Source of the DNA: Diplocarpon mali
Lineage: Eukaryota > Ascomycota > Leotiomycetes > Helotiales > Drepanopezizaceae
Length of the DNA: 64,000 nt
Assembly (NCBI GenBank): GCA_024741835.1
Contig: JAENRP010000025.1
Coordinates: 191,241 to 255,240, forward strand
Direction of reading: 5' to 3'
Position 1 is the first letter of the stretch; every line of letters starts with the position of its first letter. The notes under the pieces were generated by a model. That model was not told where the DNA came from. It did not search any database and worked only from the letters and a program-made list of their open reading frames with translations. A program made the position numbers and the translations under genes. Below are positions 10,447 to 22,215 of the stretch, piece after piece.

Positions 10447-11628
10447 TTCCGGCATTAGCGACGACTCCACCCGAAGCCAACAAAACATCAGATACCCGTG
10501 TGAGCCAGACATCACAGCAAACACGTGATGTTGCTTTGAGGGGCCTCCCAGATCGAGGTGTTGTCAATTGACGCACATTGACGATCACGTCGCCACAAGA
10601 ATCGCTCATCCTGATACTGTCTAGGAGAAGTCCTCTCCTGCAAGCTGGAAGCCACCCTCAAAAATAGGAGGCGGGATTTTCCTAAGCGAAAAGTAAGTGA
10701 GACTATCGTATGTGAGATAAACAGACTCAGGATATTTCGGGTAGTAAGAGATAATCTGCTACCTTCCGATAGAATAAAATTGAATATTCCTCGTTTCTAT
10801 CCCCTCTGACGGCTCACTAGAACCAAGATCCTCTTGTAACTTTAGCTCGGCAGTATCACTCATCTAGATCGTACCTCAGTCTAATTAAAATGACAGCTAA
10901 TAATAAACCAGAGACTTATAGCTTTGAACTCTCTCTGGTAATTTACTCGTAGATTTATAATAATTGAAAGTATTTTTATTTCAATATGCAGCACAGCTGT
11001 CAATGAATCTTCGAAGTGCAGCCAGACAAGAAATACCTGATTCGATTTATCCGATCATGTTTTTTGACCAATTCTCAAATGCTTTATAACGATTTTCACG
11101 TTTAGAGCCTCTCGGCCATCGAGAATGTTCCAAATCTTATCTACCAAGCTCCTATCGCAAATGCAAACTATGTGCTAGAGTGATGCATTATGTCCTTTTA
11201 CAAAAGTTACAGTAATTGTTTTTCATACAAATGCATCAAATGGCGAGCATACAAACTCTTCACATACGTCAACAAAAAAAGGGGTGCAAAATTTAGAATC
11301 GGCTGGAGATCTAGCGGCCACATTTGAGGCTACTCTTAGGAAGCTTGAAGCCACCGGGGACAAGTCTCTATCCACCAAGTCAGTGCAAGGGGGGAAAAAA
11401 CAACCCTTGGCAGTCTATGAAAAAGAATCGAGGACTTGTATAATCAGAGTGAGCTTACCTGGAAAACTTGTTCGGGATCGTACTTGGCGCTCGCATTCTG
11501 TAACTTTTGGACATTGGTTGCTCCGTAAGAGGAGATAGGGTCTTGACTCGCAATGGCATAGTTCAAGTAAATACTGTTTGCAATGTTAGCTGTTTTTTAA
11601 TATCATATTTGCAGAATTTTCGGACTAA
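10447..11628. other. Intergenic region without a supportable gene
   Basis: About 1.2 kb. One frame at 11284-11538 shows an ordinary protein-like composition but no start context, splice partner or family motif. It could be a gene remnant. Nothing else is seen. Confidence 0.4.
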
Positions 11629-13284
11629 CTAAGGATGGAAAAGACCGCGGCGCTTCGCGGCCCGGTTGATCGCAGCAATGAAGTTCCTGCTGGCGACTTG
11701 GATAGGATTATCAAATCTTGGGTCTTCCCATGATATAACTGCTGTCCCCCAGACGAGATTGCCATCCTTCGGAGATAAACCCAGACTGCGCTGTGTTTAG
11801 CATACTTATGATAGATGATTATCATGATAAATGAGGAGCCTACTTATTTCCTTCTGCTTTCTCGTTGCTGGACAAAATAGCACGATGAATGGGCTGAATG
11901 ATGTAAACTCTCTTGTATCCCTTCACATTGTCAAATGCGCTGAATATCTCATTGAAGATCTGTTTGGACAGCTTTAACATCTCCAGATCACTGACGAAAG
12001 TGGCCGTGCCAAATAGCTCACGCTTGCCGACGAGAAAGCCACTACTGAGTTCTGCGGTAAAGCCCCCCAGCGTGGACTCCCGGAGAGTATTACTGATCCG
12101 AGGTAGGGTGGTGATATTTGATAATATGGGTGGACTAACAACGCCTTCTGCACTGATGATGAAGGTGCTTATAAATGAAGTTCCAACAGGCGGCTCAGCA
12201 AATAAAATGGAGAGGGCTGTTCAAGGTTAACTCTAGCTGAGAAGACTAGGTGGAATTATGGTGATCGAAAAGAGAACGCCTTACAAGATCCCGAAGCATC
12301 TCCACCTCTTCCGGCGGTTTCGCCGAAGTCAAAGAAGGCTTCAAGAGCTTGATCAGCTGCACTGATGGGTGATATAATGAAGCCTCCCCAGAGGCCGTTG
12401 GGAATCGGGATTGTCTTCATAGTGAAACTGGAAACTATTCCGAAATTATTGTTTCCCTGTTAAAATTAGTATTCGACTTACTACATTCACAAACAAAACA
12501 GAAGACTCCCCCCCTTCAATGCGAACCAGAGATCGGCATTCTCTTGACTATCCGCCGTAACCACGGTTCCATTGCCGAGTACGACCTCGTACTGCAGCAC
12601 ACTGTTGCAGGCGAATCCAACAGCATGAGCAAAGAAGTGCATTCCACCACCAGTCAAGAATCCGCCGACTCCCACAACGTCGACCCGAGCGCCTGGCACG
12701 GCTAACTCCAGAGGATCCATCATGGCATAGACGTCTCTCCATCTTGCCCCTGTTCCAATTTTAGCTACCTTCTCCTTGCGAGAAACTCCCTTCTGGATCC
12801 AGTTATTCAGGACCTGGACTTTGTTCATAGAACTTAAGTCAATGGTAACACCCTCTTTGCCATCTCCGTCGTAGTTCGCGGCTCCTTTCCATGTCATGTG
12901 TCCTCCCGACCGGATAGCAAAACGACAATTATTTGAGGACAGGATTCTGACACCCGTGGCGAGGTCATCGGTATTGGTTGGTGTGAAGCGGCAGGCAGGT
13001 AGGAGCTCGCTCTCTAGGCTAGACCAATAGCCTGTGCTGCTTTCGAGACCGGTGGACTGGTTGATGTAGGAAGTGTTTCCTCGAAAAGAGAGGGACTGCG
13101 TGAGAGCACTGAGCGCCGAGCACTGATAATGTTTAGTTATGAAACACAGCCATATGAGTCGGGTAATTACGCATCGAGAGATTGGATCCTTGGATGTATG
13201 GTCTGCAGTTATGACGTGAAAGAATGATATAAATGCCAGTTTAACTACTATGAACTTCGACGCTGTCATCATGTTGCTACCCAT
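11629..13284 (-). pseudogene. Berberine-bridge-enzyme-like FAD-linked oxidase with a one-base frameshift in a G7 run
   Basis: Minus-strand exons: 13284-13171, 13122-12507, 12456-12285, 12216-11844 and 11785-11629. The N terminus has a secretion signal-like hydrophobic stretch. The FAD-binding (PCMH-type) domain is clear, with FAIRSGGH holding the His that normally carries covalent flavin, then VPGARVDVVGVGGFLTGGG and NADLWFALKGG. The C-terminal berberine domain ends GNLVWGTAVISW...RRGLFHP. All phases agree except one. Exon 2 ends after GGGGGGGA in phase 1, whereas exon 3 (GNNFGIV) must be entered in phase 0, so the summed exons are 1,432 nt, one base too many. With six G's the junction would read through, for about 476 aa. 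Either the allele is broken or the homopolymer was miscounted. Family members oxidise secondary metabolites or sugars and are usually secreted. The substrate cannot be told. Confidence 0.75.
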
Positions 13285-16249
13285 GAGTTTGAGGCATCCA
13301 AGGCGCGGTACTTGCAGTTGGCTGTCTATGGAATACTCACCGGGTTAACCGAAGATGGAGTTTAAAAAGAAAAGGAAAAGAGATATGTTTCCGCGAAACA
13401 TACTTGGGTCGATGGTTATTTATGGGTGTCAGCAAGGTATGCAAGGGATAGCGTTCAGTTACTGTAGAGAATCTTTGGCCACTTTTAGTAGAATAGAAAA
13501 ATGCATTCATCCCGACGGGAGCCACTTTGGAAATTCTAGTCACCGAGAATCGAAGGAGTAAATGACGTATTAGGAAACCCCAAAGACAGGTACAAATATG
13601 ATCTTGTGCCATTGGCTGTGGAGAAGAATCCCAACTCGGGTATATCATGCGAGAAAAGACTGCCGATTCACTGCACGCCAGGTAAAACAGAATCAAAGCG
13701 TGACTGACATGACGGGAAAATCGATCCAGTTGTTGGAAATTCCATTTTTAGGGCGTTCTTGAATCTGAGATCGACATCGTAAGAAAGCCAAGGCACCCAG
13801 CAAATCAACAATGTTCTCAAAACTCAGAACGAGCATCACATGTATGTACGCAAAGCTGATCAGGACTTCAGCTGACACGTGAACCAATGCTAGCTGTTGG
13901 GCATGTAGCGAGAGCAGGAAAACCATCAGAGCGAGAACGCCCCAGAATGCACAGCACAGAGGATCTTGAAGGCTTGCAGAGGACATCAGTGCTCGTATGA
14001 CGTTGCTGACTGAAGAGGCAAACACTCTAGTGTGCGAGTCAATGATTCTCGGAGCTTTGAACTGTAAGAGCTGACCAGACTCTGGGGTCGCACAACGTTC
14101 CGGTTATCAACACAATAAGCAAGACGGACGGGAAAGTTGGCAAACGAAACTACTTATACTTCGGAACCCATGCTTACTAGAAATAAATTCCAACGGTTTG
14201 AGCAATAGCATATGGGATTCGGCCAATCATACTAATAACTGATTGTGATACGATCACCAGAAGATTTCAATCTTGGTCTTAGATGGTATATAGGAGAGGC
14301 CTGGACCCTTACTTGCTGCATAACATATTGATCAAGAAGCCAGTGTAAGGCACTAAAAGAAACCTCCTGAATCACGATTTCGTCTTTTGCTAGGGCTCAA
14401 ATTCCTACAATCATGCCGTCAAGTAAGACCCCAGAATGCGAGCAAGGTGAACGCGAGAGCCACGAAGAAGCTGCTGGCGGAGGTAGCTAAGACGCACATT
14501 TTATTGTTTTAGATACAGTGAGAGAATAAGACGAAGATTATATCGGTGGGAGTATGAGTACTGCTAGGCTTGGAGTTCTGATCTGGAGTATTTACTACGT
14601 TGATGAGGTTTGCGATTGAGCAGTAGTCACAGCTCTAATCAACTCTCGTCACTAATCAAACATCGAACAGTCTTCCTAACGAGCTGAGTTCTTTACACCC
14701 ACGATCATGCTTCCGAGCTGTCAAAGGTTGTCAGTACGCGGAGAGAGAAGCACCAAACCCACACTCTGTATCAGCAAATCACGGAAGCAGAACCCAACTC
14801 CATGTGCGATTTTCTGCTATCCCATGAGTCTTATCATTGGAGATGATGACAGGCTACAGGTCAGAAATACTGGAGATGTGATAATCACGTCGGCAAGGGG
14901 AGTTGTGAGGTTACCTAGTCGACTACTTGGCGCGGATCTCGCTAAGGAATAGGGGCTGGCGGTGCGAGGTGGCTGCTAGATCATGAGTGTTTGAACTAAT
15001 GATCATTTAGAGCGGCTCGAGTTTCTGGTTTCTGGTTTATGAAAAGAAGTTTGTGATTATTGATGGAGCCGATTTCCCACTTTCCGGTTCTGGTCCAGCA
15101 CCCGGATTTTGGGCTTTCTCGACGCTCATACTTGCCTTGAAAATGTTTACTCTGTTTACGTCTTCAGACTTCTCCTGCCAATACGAGACACCTTGCCCCC
15201 TATTATAACATTTATAACAGGGGTTTCGGTTGTCTGCAAGGCGCGGTAATGGTATTCCACGATCTGTTCTGCTGGCTTTGGACCCGGCTCTTGTTTAGGC
15301 AGTTAATTTATTCTAGCTCGTTCTTTTTCTTTGTCGCTGTGTCAATGAAACTATAGTATAAGCATATTATTTCGATATTCATACCTAGGGAATGACAAGT
15401 CAACAGTTGCTAATCAATTTGAAGTGCGTGCGTGTGCTTCGTGAGCAATCATTATAAACTTTAATTATTCTTGAGATGTCGCGGAACACCTTGTGGGCAA
15501 GTGACAGGCAGTGGTGAGAAAAAGGGTCTTTTCTATTTCATACGAGACCAAGATCGAGCTTTTCTTGTGGTGATATCAATAGGCGCGATCTTGACAGTAT
15601 CAAGTATCCAAGTGCATACGTGAGCAGGATGTTAGAAAAAGAGAGCGAAATGAATTCAAAAGAGTACAGCCCTGGTAGTCATATCTCCAAGGACCGGTAG
15701 TATTCATAAATAAAATTGTTTGAGAACCAGAAGAGGCCAAGTTGCCTGTCAAATATAGAGAACGGCGTAATGATAATCAATTCGCAAAGGTAGTTCGCCT
15801 ACTGCACTCCCTTGTTTCCGTATGCCGCAAATCCACTATCAAATCCACTGACCAGCCATTCTACCGCAGTGGGCCTCTGCTCTGAACCTCCGCAGTGTAC
15901 CACTCCCTTGGTTATCCGCGCAGAGTGTGGATCAAGAAACCTACTGAGCCCCATGCGAAAGTAGGAATTCTGGTCATTCAAGAGCCATTCACAGAAGTGG
16001 CCGCATTAAACCCCGAAAATAGCATTTGATGTGGGGTTTCCGTCTCGAATTTTGCAAATGGTCAATCACACACCGAATAGTTTCCAGCTACAAGAATTCT
16101 AGAATTTTTACATGCCATTATCCTAGGGTAGACTAACTAGGGAACTTGATTCACTGTCTGGGAAAAAAGGGGAGTAGAGCCTAAAGCTACAAGCCAACGA
16201 ATAGCCTAATCAGTTATCTAGCCGAAGGTTCCCGAGTAAATACGCGCAA
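13285..16249. other. Intergenic region, no supportable gene
   Basis: Two minus-strand frames (13693-14025, rather hydrophobic, and 13337-13696) and several short plus-strand frames were examined. None has a recognisable motif or a convincing splice partner. No RNA gene was seen. Confidence 0.45.
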
Positions 16250-16370
16250 AATCCAAATATTTCACCGCAGGCCAAACAAACACCACGTTAGCGTGTGTAG
16301 AAGGGTGGACTTTCGGTGGTTTTGCAAGGTTCAGTATGCTCTAACATGGGATTTGGCTTGCGACGCAGTG
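16250..16370 (+). repeat. Diverged dispersed repeat, copy A
   Basis: The segment with ACACCACGTTAGCGT and later CAGTATGCTCTAACATG is alignable, with many differences, to about 36358-36470 and 37555-37655. The C/T and G/A nature of many differences suits RIP. The type of element is unknown. Confidence 0.4.
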
Positions 16371-17992
16371 ATAAGCAACCCCACGTCAGCTTGGTCTTTG
16401 AAATTCGAGTGGAGAATACTCGCAGGGCGGCCATCCTGCCCTCCCGTATCAAATGGACTTGCAGCCCACTGAACACAAGGGGGGCAAGACCAGTCGAAAG
16501 GACCGAGAGAATCGAGGACTGCGGCTGTGGGTATTCCCAACCCATCTGCGAACGGCCGGCGACTCATATCGAGTGAGACATCGTGGATAGACATAGGAAA
16601 GGGATGTTCGGAGTCGAGCCGAGACCCCCGTCCCTTTACTCGATCAAGTACTCGTACGGATTCCCGGAGCTGCGGCTGGCGGATCTACACAGCCAACCAG
16701 CACCAGCTGGAGCAGCACGCCAAACCATTCACCCGAGCTCGACCTATGTCAACATCTGCCCCAAGCACGTGGAGGTGGCTTGTTTCGCCTCCGCTCGGCT
16801 CGCCGGGGATGAGCTGGTCTGAATTCTTGAGAATTCCTGGCATTGCATAGCACATCATGCGGCATAAAGACGAGTCAGCAGCAAGACATCGGCAGAGGAG
16901 GCGTTGGAGGTTGTTCTCTACTGGTCCGAGGCCGAGTTGTAATTGAGTGGTGTGGTGCGAGGTAGAGTACAGCGTGTACAGAGAGTACTGCGATCAGGGC
17001 GGGTCGCAGACTTGGCTGTTGATGACAGGAAGTCAAGAAAGCTGCACGCGTAGACTGACTTCGTGTCCTTGGGGTCTGGCATATCCAATCATACTTTCGT
17101 CGAGAGTCAAGACCTGCTATCTTTCCGGCTTGTGGTGCTTATCCAGAGAATCCGTTGACCCTGGAGTCCCATCTTCCACAAATAGAATAGCATATGCGAT
17201 CGTACACATCTGATAGCTTTCTGTAACCAAGCGAAGGCTTGCAAGACAACCAAACATCGCAAGCAAGCGGGCGAGGTGGAGAGAACCCGCAACGGACAAG
17301 GACAAATGTAATGCCGTGATGCATCCTCCGAATCTCGTGCATAGCAGTACACAGTGGATCATTGACGACACTTGGACCAGGCCCGGAGACGGTGTTTTAT
17401 TCTTCTCTTCTTCTTCCGATCAGGAAGAGTGCAGAAGCGGGCATCTGTGTGTTGGAATCTGCATCGAACCGCTGTGCTGCCCGTCCTTCTCAATCTTTTT
17501 TCCTTCTTTTTGTACCTCCTCTTCTTCTGTGCGTTGGTGCGTTTGGTGCGAGGTGTCGCGGTGACGGCGTGCTGGCGCTCTCGGCATTACAAGCCTTTGC
17601 TAGTGTTGCCAAGGTCGACGACTCGGACTAGGGCTTTTCCCATCCCAGCTGTTTTGCCCAATCTCCCCCACATTATCAAAATTGAAGCCGAACTCAGATT
17701 CCGACAACCACCCTTCCTGTACGGCCCTTCCACTGTCCGGCACTGCACCCAATCTCACCGTAACCTCACGCGTATCTGCAGACCTCCGGCGTCTGCATTT
17801 TCTGCTTGTTGCCCCCTTCTCAGCATGTGTGTCTCAGAACCCAGCTCCAGCACTGCTCTCCGCAGTTTGTAACCCTTCGGCACAGGGCTTCAACATTTGG
17901 GCGACTACAGAGCAGCAGCAACCATCCAACACCGGCGGCGCCAGCATAGATAAGCAATCAGGTCGGGAATCTGGAACGGGACAATCACCGTC
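16371..17992. other. Upstream region of the Trk transporter gene
   Basis: This stretch is less AT-rich and has many overlapping short frames on both strands (for example 16331-16594 minus and 17372-17872 plus) with low-complexity composition and no domain. The last ~600 bp are pyrimidine-rich (TTCTTC runs near 17400 and 17500), as is common in fungal promoters and 5' leaders, so this is most likely the promoter and leader of the next gene. Confidence 0.45.
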
Positions 17993-20923
17993 ATGTCTTC
18001 CTCCCTACGCGACGTATGGGGGCATGTGCGGGCGTTGAAGCCAGCCTTCATGTCGAAGACGCCACACTTCAACTTCATCACGATCCATTGCAAGTCTTCA
18101 CCCACTCCTCTGGCGATATCAAATCTCTGACTATCCCTCTAGACTTCTGGATCGTTGGCATGGTTATCTTCAGCTCTCTGTGCCTCTACATCAGAGGAGG
18201 AATCCCATACATTGATGCACTTTTCCTGGGAAGCGGCGCGGCAACACAGAGTGGCCTGAATACGATTGATATCAACAGTCTCAATACCTGGCAGCAAGTG
18301 GTCATATATCTCGTACCTATGCTCACTAATCCGATCGTCATAAATTCATTCGTGGTGTTTTTGCGATTGTATTGGTTCGAGAAGCGTTTCCAGCACATCG
18401 CGAGGGAGTCTCGGAAGCACAGGATGACTATTGCGAAGACATTATCGAAGGCAAATACCCACGAACGAGATATTGGACAGGAGGAGAAGGGAGTTGATGG
18501 ACGGCACATCACGGTGGACCACGGCAGCACCAGACCGAGTGGCAAGGCACACGAGAATGCTCTCCCGGAAGATTTTGCAGACCAAGTCGAAAAAGAGAAG
18601 ACTCTAGCGCAGGAGCATCCCCGCGGCTCTCAGTCATCGTCCAGTAGCACCGGTCAAGCTCGCGGCTCAGAGACCGCAGTAGAAGACGGGCTAGACATCA
18701 CCGGGGACCACTACAGACCCCAGATCAAGTTTGCGGATGAAGTCCAGAAAAGCAACGGGCTGGCTAATGAGACCGTGCGGATGCCAGTTCAGCGTAGCAA
18801 AGAGGATCATATCGCCTTCCTCGAACGCCAGCGAAACCTAGATGACGGAGCCGTCCTTCGAATTCCTGGTCCTCGAGATGCGGACGCTGGTGTGGCGCCC
18901 GTGACTTTAGACGAGCAGGATCCCCTCGCGCTCATCATGTCCCGCAGAGAGTCCGGATTCTCCGCGCAATCAATCCGTCCCGAGACGATCAAAAAGACTC
19001 ATTTCAATGAGGTTGACCTCCCGGAACAACCACCCAGGCGGAACATCACCATTGCAGAACCGACTAGATCCCCCGCCACGGAGCAGGCTGTCGTTGATGC
19101 AAAGCCAGCCAAAAATCCTGTTGGGGCGCTACGTCTCAGAACACCAAGATTTTTGAGGAAACGCGAAGAGCATGCACCACATGCCCGCAGAACAGCAACC
19201 CTCAATACCATCAAGTCGGCAATCTCGGGAGACAGGGATGACACCATGCCATATCTGAGCTGGGAGCCAACTGTGGGCAGAAACTCGGCTTTCGTAGATC
19301 TCACGGAAGAGCAGAGGGAGGAGTTGGGCGGCATCGAGTACAGGTCTCTCAAGGCCTTGTCCGTCATTCTAGTCTTCTACATCGTCGGATTCTCCCTATT
19401 CGGCATCGTTTGCATTGTGCCATGGATATTCCACAAAGATTCATTTGGAGCTCTGGTCGAGAGTGCTGGGGTACGGCGGATTTGGTGGGGACTCTTCACA
19501 TCAAGCTCGGCCTTCACTGATCTTGGCTTCACCCTCACTCCTGACAGCATGGTTTCATTTCAGAAAGCTCAGTGGCTATTGGTGTTGATGTCATTTCTCA
19601 TCATTATTGGCAACACCGGTTTCCCAATCATGCTCCGAATCATCATATGGCTCACTTCGAAATACATCCCGAAGGATAGTGGACTGTGGGAGGAGCTCAA
19701 ATTTCTGCTCGATCATCCCCGCCGGTGTTTCACCCTCTTATTTCCTGGCAAGGCAACATGGTGGTTGTTCTGGATCTTGGCAATTCTCAATGGCGTGGAC
19801 TTGGTATTTTTCATTATCCTCGATGTGAGTTCCTTACCTTGATCCCCCAGATTAGGTCCTAACTGGTAGCTAGCTCGGCAACAAAATAGTCACAGACCTT
19901 CCGGTCAATATCAGAATTCTTGCCGGATGGTTCCAAGCCGTGTCAACCCGCACAGCTGGTTTCGCCGTTGTAAATCTAGCGGCACTTCATCCTGCTATCC
20001 AGGTATCATACCTCATCATGATGTATATATCCGTTCTACCTATCGCCATTTCCGTTCGTCGAACCAACGTTTATGAGGAAAAGTCCCTGGGTATCTACGG
20101 TTCCAACCAAGAAGAAAATGCAGAGGAGCAAGAGCCTTCGTACATCGGCGCGCATTTGCGACGCCAACTGTCTTTCGACTTGTGGTATATTTGCCTGGGA
20201 CTTTTCATCATCTCCATATCCGAAGGCCCACGTATTCAGAGTCAGAAGGAAAATGACTTGGCCTTCACAATGTTTGCGGTCCTCTTCGAGGTTGTCAGCG
20301 CATACGGTACCGTCGGTTTGAGTCTCGGTTATCCAGGCATCAACGCCTCATTTTCGGCCGAATTCGGCGTCATTGCTAAGCTTGTAATCATCGCCATGCA
20401 AATCCGCGGTCGCCATCGTGGTCTTCCTTACGAACTTGATCGTGCCATTCTTCTCCCAAGCGAACATTTACATCAGGCGGAAGCTGCCGACGCCGCAGCA
20501 AGTCTAGTGCGCAGACGCTCCTCGCTCAATGCAGCTGGTGGGCCTGTAAGCAGTGGCGCCATCAAAACCGCACCCCGAAGCCGTACCCGCGAGGAACCCA
20601 TCAGCAACCTCCTGGGCAATCTGCTTCATCCCGGCCCAACAATTCCAAATAGCCATCGCGATCACTTTCCTCGAACCGCCACGAACAAGTCTAGACACTC
20701 CAGACGGGCTAGTTCCTCATCTGCCGGTCGCGCGAAGAGAAGCTTTAGTCTTGGGTCACACCTCGGATACCCTACATCCGTCGATGACGCTACGGAACGC
20801 AGAGGTCGCGCCGAGGGTCGTAGGAGCTTCTTCCAGGAGGGCGTCAATCCTGCTCCACCTGAAGTAATCGCCGAGGCTGCTACCTCAGGCTTGGGAGAAG
20901 CACCTAAGGAGAAGTCAAACTAG
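17993..20923 (+). CDS. TRK1: Trk-family potassium transporter
   Basis: Plasma-membrane K+ uptake protein of 942 aa, typical for fungal Trk. Exons: 17993-18089, 18143-19824 and 19874-20923. The first intron is of GC-AG type (donor GCAAGT); only this joins FNFITIH to YFWIVGMV in frame, and it adds an N-terminal exon upstream of the longest open frame (ATG 18016). All four pore loops of the Trk/HKT fold are visible: GAATQSGLNTID (about residues 65-76), SSAFTDLGFTLTPDSM, AVSTRTAGFAVVNL (start of exon 3) and SAYGTVGLSLGYP. Each has the filter glycine. Between the first and second pore units is the long hydrophilic cytoplasmic loop of about 300 residues seen in fungal Trk proteins. The C-terminal tail is Ser/Arg-rich. 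The gene converges on the HID1 gene downstream. Family assignment is very secure. Confidence 0.95.
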
Positions 20924-22215
20924 CTCGGTACTGAGTAGAGGGGAAGAAAAGCAGATCAGGCGTTTTGAGCGTGGCGTCGGACACTGTTGTATGCATTTTT
21001 TGTTCGGGGGGTCCTTGCCTCACAGGCAACGCATTTGCCGGCTCCCAGTGAGCAATCTGTATAAATTTTGTAATGATGAGCCAGATAGATGCAGGGGAGT
21101 CTCCGTCGTGTATATGATAGATTAGAAGGGAAACCCTGGGTGCTGCTTATTGAGCTGGCGGGTTTGCTAAGCGCTGATAGATGATAGGTGGTGCAGATGG
21201 GAGCAATCTCGATGGCTGGCCTTGTAGCTTGACAACCGGTACATACATGAACATGAATTCAGAATCTTAACTTATGCGACGGGACTTGGCCCAGGATGGT
21301 AGTTTGACGTGTGACATGCAAGAGATGGCAGTATGAAGAATGATTCCAGAAGTGAGCTTTATTATCACCTCTGACCGTGGTCTTCCCTACTAGACCCGTC
21401 GTCCTGCTTGACGTGCAATCCACGGCTTCACGACAAAGATGCTTCCCGCTTCAGCACTTGCCAGGGGGATGGCTGCCGCGTATGCCTTTTGCCTACTACG
21501 ACTATTGTCTAGATGTGGCGTCGTTGTCAGGGAGACATCTCGCTTCGAGTTTCTATGCCGTCAACCTACCAAGGAATATATCTGTATTCAAGTAAGAAAG
21601 GACCCTTGCGATTCTGGTACGGATTCGCCTCGTCCCTTTGAATATATATATATGATGAACCAACTCTGCGTCAAGCCTCACCGCGTCTCCAGCACAAGGT
21701 TCTTCCCGCACCGCCGGCGTGGGCTCGTGAGCTCCATCTTCGTCCTACCTGACCGTGGCTACCTTACTGTCCCGACCAGCTACATCCAATCACCCCCTCC
21801 ACAACCCCAAGTCGCCTGCGGTTTCTGCATATTGTATACAGCTATTCACGCGAGAAAGATCAGCTGCATAGCCGTAGTATGGCTGAGGCGACAACACACT
21901 GCAATGGGAGAGGGATGCGGAAAAGCAAGGAAATTCTGGAAAAGCCGACAATGACAGCCGCGAATCCTGTGGATTTAATCGATTAGGTTTGCAGAGATGC
22001 TAGAAACTTCATCCACATCTAGGTAGACGCCAATGTGGTTCTTTGTTATTCCCAACCCAGTCCGACCCGTGCCGTACGCCTCGCTTATTCTCTCGTCTGT
22101 GGTGTCTGTATACTCGTGCATTTGTCATTCTGCCTCAATTGGCCTGGATCCCTATCCTGTTTTCATCGCAAAATAATATCCCGACTTCTATGCACCAGAG
22201 CGAGGAATGCAGATA
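20924..22215. other. Convergent intergenic region between Trk and HID1 genes
   Basis: About 1.3 kb contains 3' untranslated sequence of both neighbours. The 171-codon frame at 21439-21954 has no motif and unusual composition, and I do not regard it as a gene. Confidence 0.5.

Noticed and set aside
11284..11538. 84-codon frame with protein-like composition
   Set aside because: It could be a remnant exon, but no start, partner or family could be found.
11913..12230. 105-codon plus-strand frame
   Set aside because: It is antisense to exon 4 of the FAD oxidase gene and so a shadow.
13693..14025. 110-codon hydrophobic minus-strand frame upstream of the oxidase
   Set aside because: It looks membrane-like, but with no family motif, no splice partner and no supporting context it cannot be called a gene.
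14414..14490. 25-codon frame starting MPSSKTPECEQ
   Set aside because: Too short and without context to support a peptide gene.
16600..16680. tRNA-like GC-rich stretch
   Set aside because: A GTCGAGCC-like segment recalls a T-arm, but no acceptor stem or anticodon arm could be folded around it.
17372..17872. 166-codon plus-strand frame upstream of the Trk gene
   Set aside because: Cys/Arg/Leu-rich, overlapping two other frames, in the pyrimidine-rich leader region. It is most likely untranslated.
18016..18140. ATG at 18016 as start of the Trk protein
   Set aside because: The first 40 residues of that frame are unlike Trk. Splicing from ATG 17993 through the GC-AG intron gives the conserved ITIHYFW junction.
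21439..21954. 171-codon frame between Trk and HID1
   Set aside because: No motif, and it lies in convergent 3' regions.
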